NCBI GenBank assembly: GCA_963835525.1
Contig: CAWIFM010000004.1
Span: 806,001-870,000 of the forward strand
Direction: 5' to 3'
Source of the DNA: DASSUW01 sp963835525
Lineage (GTDB): Bacteria; Actinomycetota; Thermoleophilia; Solirubrobacterales; Solirubrobacteraceae
Length of the DNA: 64,000 bases
Shown: positions 60,515 through 64,000 of the stretch, piece after piece
How the letters are laid out: each line of letters begins with the position of its first letter
Position numbering within the stretch: the stretch's first letter is position 1
The notes under the pieces: model-generated
What the model saw: only the letters and a program-made list of their open reading frames with translations
What the model was told of the DNA's origin: nothing
Database searches by the model: none
Position numbers and translations under genes: made by a program

Positions 60515-62556
60515 TGCGCGCGGCCGTCGCCGGCTTGCTCGCCGGCGTGATCCTCGTCTGCCTGCCCGCGCCCGCGCTCGCTTGGGACGAGGCCGGCTAC
60601 TGGGACTTCGCCGACAAGCTCGCCCGGCGGCTCGACGACACGTGGAACCCCGAGCTGGGCCGCTACCGGCCGGGCTCGTCCTCGGTCGACTCGATGATGA
60701 ACGCCAACATGCTGCTGCTGCACTCGGCGGCGGCGCTACATGGCCACGAGGGCGCCTCGCGGCAGGACGAACGCGCCCGCAGCATCGCGGCGCAGCTCAT
60801 GAGCTCGCCCCCGTGGATGGAGACGATCGTCGATCCGCCGCCGGGCAGCCACGTGCACGTGCCCGGCTGGGTGGCCTCGATGACCGAGCCGAACACCGCC
60901 CAGCACCTGGTGGTCGACGGCGAGGTCACCGACGGGCTGGCGATGGCGTGGCAGGCGAAGGACGCGCTCGGGATCGACCCGGCGGTCCAGGCGCTGATGC
61001 AGGACCGCCTGCGGCGCGTGGCCGAGGGGCCGTACTGGCGCTACCCGGCCCTGATCCTCAACCAGGTCAACTGGTACGGCGAGGTCTACAACGCGGCCGC
61101 ACTGGCCACCGGCAACCCGGTCTACCTGCAGCGCGACCTGCGCGGGCAGTTCGCCGCGCTGGTCCGCGGCATCCGCGCGCCGGCGCCGAACACCGCGGGC
61201 TCACTCGGCCCCGGGATGCAGTTCCACTACCTCCCGCACGCGCTGCCGACCTCGAAGCTCAACATCGAGTCGGCCGAGTACGCCAACATCGTCGCGTCGG
61301 TCGTGCGCTTCTACGACAGCGCGATCGCGCGCGGCATGCAGCCGCTGCCGGCCGGCGACGAGGCGCTGCTGCGCCGCTGGATGACCCGCGTGCTCGCCGG
61401 CTACTGGACGCACGGCGGCTACGTCAACTGGGACACGGGCTTCAGCTTCGGCCGCTGGCACCAGATGAAGAAGTTCGCGCTCTCCCAGCAGGCGCTGATC
61501 GGGATCGCCGCCGGCGGGCGGCTGTCGCCCTCGCACGCCGAGGCGTCGTGGGCCAAGCACATCCTCGAGGCGGGCTTCGAGCTCTACGAGCGCAAGCTGC
61601 CCGAGGGCGAGGGCGTGGCGCCCGGGCTCTTCTATCCGCTCAAGCCGAAGCCGCAGTCGAACAAGCAGGCGCTCTTCGCCGCCTCACGGGTGGCCGCCAA
61701 CGTCGCCCGCGCGGTCGCCGCCGGGCTCCCGTCGCGTCCCGGCGCCGAGCCGCCCGCGCTCTACTCGTTCGACCCGGCCGTCGGCCGTCTGGCCGTCACG
61801 ACACCGCGTTACAACACGGCGATCACGGCGATCACCAACGGCGCCTATCCGTACGGCGGCATCGACCTCGCGCGCCTTTACGACGGCCGCCAGGAGATCG
61901 CCGCCACGCTCGGCGCCCGCGTCCCGTCCGCCTTCGGCATCGTCGCGCGCAATCGCAACGGCCGGATCCGGCTCGCCACATCGCGGCCCGCATCCAGCCG
62001 CTCCGTGCGGCCCCTGCGGCTGCTGCGCGCGCCGTGGGGCGTCGGCAGCTCGGGCTCGACCCTGCGGCCGTTCGCGGGCCCGTTCGACGTCCTGCGCGTG
62101 ACCGGCCGGCGCGCCGGCGGCGGCGTCGACGCGCGCTCGACCTACACGTTCCGCCGCAACTCCATCATCGGCGAATGGAGGGTGAAGGCCACCACGCGCC
62201 TGCGCCGCAGCGCCGAGGCGCTCTTCCCGAGCACCGGCGGCGAGCGGGCGGCGGTCTGGGCGCTCCTGCGCGACGGCCAGGACGTCCAGCTGACCGCCGA
62301 GCGGCCTGTGATGGGCGTGGCCGCCTTCTACGTGCAGAGCGAGCGCTCGGGCTACGTGGTCGAGCCGATCGACCGGGTCAAGGGCGCGACCGCCTCGATC
62401 ATCCAGCCTGACCGCCAGCCGTCGGCTCCCGACCCGGGACCGACCTTGTCGGTCCGCCTGACCGGCCGGCTGGCCCGCAAGCGCCCGGTCCACTTCTCGG
62501 TCCGGATCACGCCCGCGGCGGACCTGGCCTCCGCGCGCGCCGCCGCCGCGCGGTGA
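60514..62556 (+). CDS. Large secreted protein, possible polysaccharide lyase/hydrolase
   Basis: 680 residues with signal peptide (VAGLLAGVILVCLPAPALA). Family not recognised. The N-terminal 400 residues are helical and aromatic-rich (WDEAGYWDFADKLARRLD, WVASMTEPNTAQH, LILNQVNWYGEVYNAAAL, GYVNWDTGFSFGRWHQMKKF), like the alpha/alpha-toroid of alginate lyases or heparinases; the C-terminal 250 residues look beta-rich (YNTAITAITNGAYPYGGIDLARLYDG onward). Translationally coupled to a glycosyltransferase, so a role in glycan processing is likely. Confidence 0.72.
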   Translation: MRAAVAGLLAGVILVCLPAPALAWDEAGYWDFADKLARRLDDTWNPELGRYRPGSSSVDSMMNANMLLLHSAAALHGHEGASRQDERARSIAAQLMSSPPWMETIVDPPPGSHVHVPGWVASMTEPNTAQHLVVDGEVTDGLAMAWQAKDALGIDPAVQALMQDRLRRVAEGPYWRYPALILNQVNWYGEVYNAAALATGNPVYLQRDLRGQFAALVRGIRAPAPNTAGSLGPGMQFHYLPHALPTSKLNIESAEYANIVASVVRFYDSAIARGMQPLPAGDEALLRRWMTRVLAGYWTHGGYVNWDTGFSFGRWHQMKKFALSQQALIGIAAGGRLSPSHAEASWAKHILEAGFELYERKLPEGEGVAPGLFYPLKPKPQSNKQALFAASRVAANVARAVAAGLPSRPGAEPPALYSFDPAVGRLAVTTPRYNTAITAITNGAYPYGGIDLARLYDGRQEIAATLGARVPSAFGIVARNRNGRIRLATSRPASSRSVRPLRLLRAPWGVGSSGSTLRPFAGPFDVLRVTGRRAGGGVDARSTYTFRRNSIIGEWRVKATTRLRRSAEALFPSTGGERAAVWALLRDGQDVQLTAERPVMGVAAFYVQSERSGYVVEPIDRVKGATASIIQPDRQPSAPDPGPTLSVRLTGRLARKRPVHFSVRITPAADLASARAAAAR

Positions 62557-62579
62557 TGCAGGTCTTCGAGGAATAGCCC

Positions 62580-63176
62580 TCAGCCGGGCAGTGCGCCAAA
62601 CACGCGCGCGACGGCCTCCTCGACCGGCTCGTCGCCGCGCACGACCACGTCCGGCGACTCGGGCGGCTCGTAGGGGTCGTCGACTCCCGTGAGGTGCTTG
62701 AGCTCACCGGCGCGGGCCCGCGCGTACAGCCCCTTCGGGTCGCGCCGCTCGCACTCCTCGAGCGACGTCGCCACCCACACCTCGAGGAACGGGAGCCCGC
62801 GGCGGTCGTGGGCCGCGCGGGCGGCGTCGCGGTCGGCCCGGTACGGCGACACCAACGCCACCAGCACCACGACGCCGGCGTCGGCCAGCAGGGCCGACAC
62901 CTCGGCGGTGCGGCGCACGTTCTCGGCGCGGTCCTCGGCCGAGAAGCCGAGGTCGCCGTTGAGGCCGTGGCGCAGGTTGTCGCCGTCGAGCACGTAGGCG
63001 CTGCGGCGGGCCTCGAGCAGGGTCGCCTCCACCCCGGCCGCGATCGTCGACTTGCCCGAGGCCGGCAGGCCCGTCATCCAGACCGTGGCGCCGCCGTGGC
63101 CGAGCGCGGCCCAGCGCTGCTCGCGCTGGATGCCCTGCTGCCAGACGACGTTCGACGAGCGCGGCGCGTCGGTCAT
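62580..63176 (-). CDS. cysC: Adenylylsulfate kinase
   Basis: APS kinase, 198 residues, making PAPS from APS. P-loop GLPASGKST (36-44), LDGDNLRHGLNGDLGFS, ENVRRTAEVSALLADAG and PYRADRDAAR. Its ATG overlaps the cysN stop (ATGA). With cysN it provides activated sulfate; reduction yields the sulfite used by the UDP-sulfoquinovose synthase at 52 kb. Confidence 0.95.
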   Translation of the reverse strand: MTDAPRSSNVVWQQGIQREQRWAALGHGGATVWMTGLPASGKSTIAAGVEATLLEARRSAYVLDGDNLRHGLNGDLGFSAEDRAENVRRTAEVSALLADAGVVVLVALVSPYRADRDAARAAHDRRGLPFLEVWVATSLEECERRDPKGLYARARAGELKHLTGVDDPYEPPESPDVVVRGDEPVEEAVARVFGALPG

Positions 63177-64000
63177 GCGGCGATCATCCCCGCCCCCACC
63201 GTGTCGTTCGTCGCCGAGTCGATGAGGATGAAGGCGCCCATCCAGCGGTTGTCCGCGTACGGATCGAAGGCCAGCTCGGAGGCACAGCGCAGCGAGACGC
63301 GGGCGATGTCGTTGAGCCCGAGCGAGTCGCCGCCCGGCTTGGGCGTCAGCGTCGCCACGTCGAGCGTCTCGCGCACGGTGTCGAGCTTGACGGGCTCGCT
63401 CCGCGTGGTGTGCTTGAGCAGGTAGCGGCCGCCGACCCGTCCGGGAGACTCGCCGAGCCAGCAGATCGTGGCGTCGAGCTCGCGTGCCACCAGCGGACGC
63501 TGGGCCGGCGGGCAGATCAGCGCGCCCCGCCCGACGTCCAGCTCGTCCTCCAGCGAGACCGCCACCGACAGCGGCGCGCTCGCTGACTCCAACGGCCCGC
63601 CCGGGCCCTCGACGGCCGACACGCGCGAGGTCAGGCCACTGGGCAGCACCACGACCTCGTCGCCCACGGACACGGTCCCGCCCGCGAGCTGGCCGGCGTA
63701 GGCGCGCTGCTCGCCGGCGCGGATGACGTACTGCACGGGCAGCCGCAGCGGCCCTTCCTTCACCCCCGCCGCCGGCGCCCCTTCGAGGAAGTCGAGCAGC
63801 GTCGGGCCGCGGTACCAGTCCATCGCCTCCGAGCGCTCGACCACGTTGTCGCCCTTCAGCGCGCTGATCGGGATGCAGGTGATCTCCTCGACCTCGAGCC
63901 GGCCCGCCCAGGCGCGGAAGTCCGCGCAGATGGCGCGGAAGCGGTCGGCGTCGTAGTCGACGAGGTCCATCTTGTTGACGGCCAGCACGATCCGCGGGAT
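63173..64000 (-). CDS. cysN: Sulfate adenylyltransferase large subunit (5' end off window)
   Basis: C-terminal 275 residues of the GTPase subunit of ATP sulfurylase. NKMDLVDYD is the guanine-specificity NKxD motif; IPISALKGDNVVERS, the GPTLLDFLE segment and the beta-barrel domains (RLPVQYVIR; RGALICPPAQRPLVARELDA) follow. The P-loop half lies beyond the right edge. No CysC domain is fused to it; cysC is the next gene. Confidence 0.93.
   Translation of the reverse strand: MPRIVLAVNKMDLVDYDADRFRAICADFRAWAGRLEVEEITCIPISALKGDNVVERSEAMDWYRGPTLLDFLEGAPAAGVKEGPLRLPVQYVIRAGEQRAYAGQLAGGTVSVGDEVVVLPSGLTSRVSAVEGPGGPLESASAPLSVAVSLEDELDVGRGALICPPAQRPLVARELDATICWLGESPGRVGGRYLLKHTTRSEPVKLDTVRETLDVATLTPKPGGDSLGLNDIARVSLRCASELAFDPYADNRWMGAFILIDSATNDTVGAGMIAA

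Noticed and set aside
1..64000. tRNA, rRNA and CRISPR arrays
   Set aside because: All gaps are shorter than 190 bases and none has a cloverleaf, rRNA core or regular direct repeats.

Overview
The window is GC-rich, densely packed bacterial DNA with frequent GTG/TTG starts, many 4-base ATGA/GTGA stop/start overlaps and almost no intergenic space. Gene content (F420-type LLM oxidoreductases, zinc-type bL28 and bL32, a Pkn-type kinase with an extracellular domain, Si-specific transhydrogenase, FakA next to RecG) points to an actinobacterium, most likely class Thermoleophilia (Solirubrobacter/Conexibacter-like). This assignment is an inference from gene content, not from a marker-gene search.

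Layout. 1-5.7 kb: ffh (cut by the left edge), divergent sthA, a stomatin/NfeD pair, a VanX-like D,D-dipeptidase coupled to ftsY. 5.8-8.4 kb: a GNAT remnant, an LLM oxidoreductase, a GNAT acetyltransferase and a membrane-anchored transglutaminase. 8.4-14.8 kb: the conserved rpmF-plsX-acpP-rnc-smc block read leftwards, ending in an AlkZ-like winged-helix gene; smc and plsX each carry one apparent single-base frameshift. 15-20 kb: a GGDEF-EAL protein and a divergent Fe3+-type ABC transporter (fbpA/B on minus, fbpC on plus) in which all three genes are riddled with frame breaks. 20.3-24.8 kb: sugar dehydrogenase, a membrane protein, DUF177 and an acyl-CoA ligase. 24.9-30 kb: an unknown gene, acylphosphatase, a coiled-coil/PD-(D/E)XK-like protein, an ABC exporter and a coiled-coil protein. 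30-36.5 kb: coaD, rsmD, recG, fakA, rpmB, with an SDR gene inserted on the other strand. 36.5-41.4 kb: Ser/Thr kinase, LLM oxidoreductase, EamA/LysR pair, two tandem small secreted paralogues. 41.5-44.9 kb: a complete riboflavin operon ribD-ribE-ribBA-ribH.

44.9-64 kb is a surface-glycan region: five multi-pass GT-C/GT39-like membrane proteins counting the one at 21.4 kb (four here), two GT2 enzymes, a methyltransferase, a flippase, a secreted glycosidase-like protein, an SQD1-type UDP-sulfoquinovose synthase, two RTX-like calcium-binding secreted proteins flanking an orphan sugar-binding lipoprotein, a large secreted protein of unknown fold, and cysC/cysN for sulfate activation. Together these suggest assembly of a sulfonated or sulfated cell-surface glycan.

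The most unusual non-coding signal is a dispersed palindromic repeat family. One module is a hairpin with 15-18 bp arms (26116-26154, 34501-34545); the other is the core AACTGCGGCTGGGTA (8406-8458, 14822-14962, 26190-26204, 34565-34579). Twice the two modules sit together in the same order. One copy forms a palindrome that supplies the stop codons of two convergent genes. A different palindrome (45903-45927) is inserted in frame inside a glycosyltransferase gene. No tRNA, rRNA or CRISPR array was seen and no gene-free stretch exceeds 300 bases.
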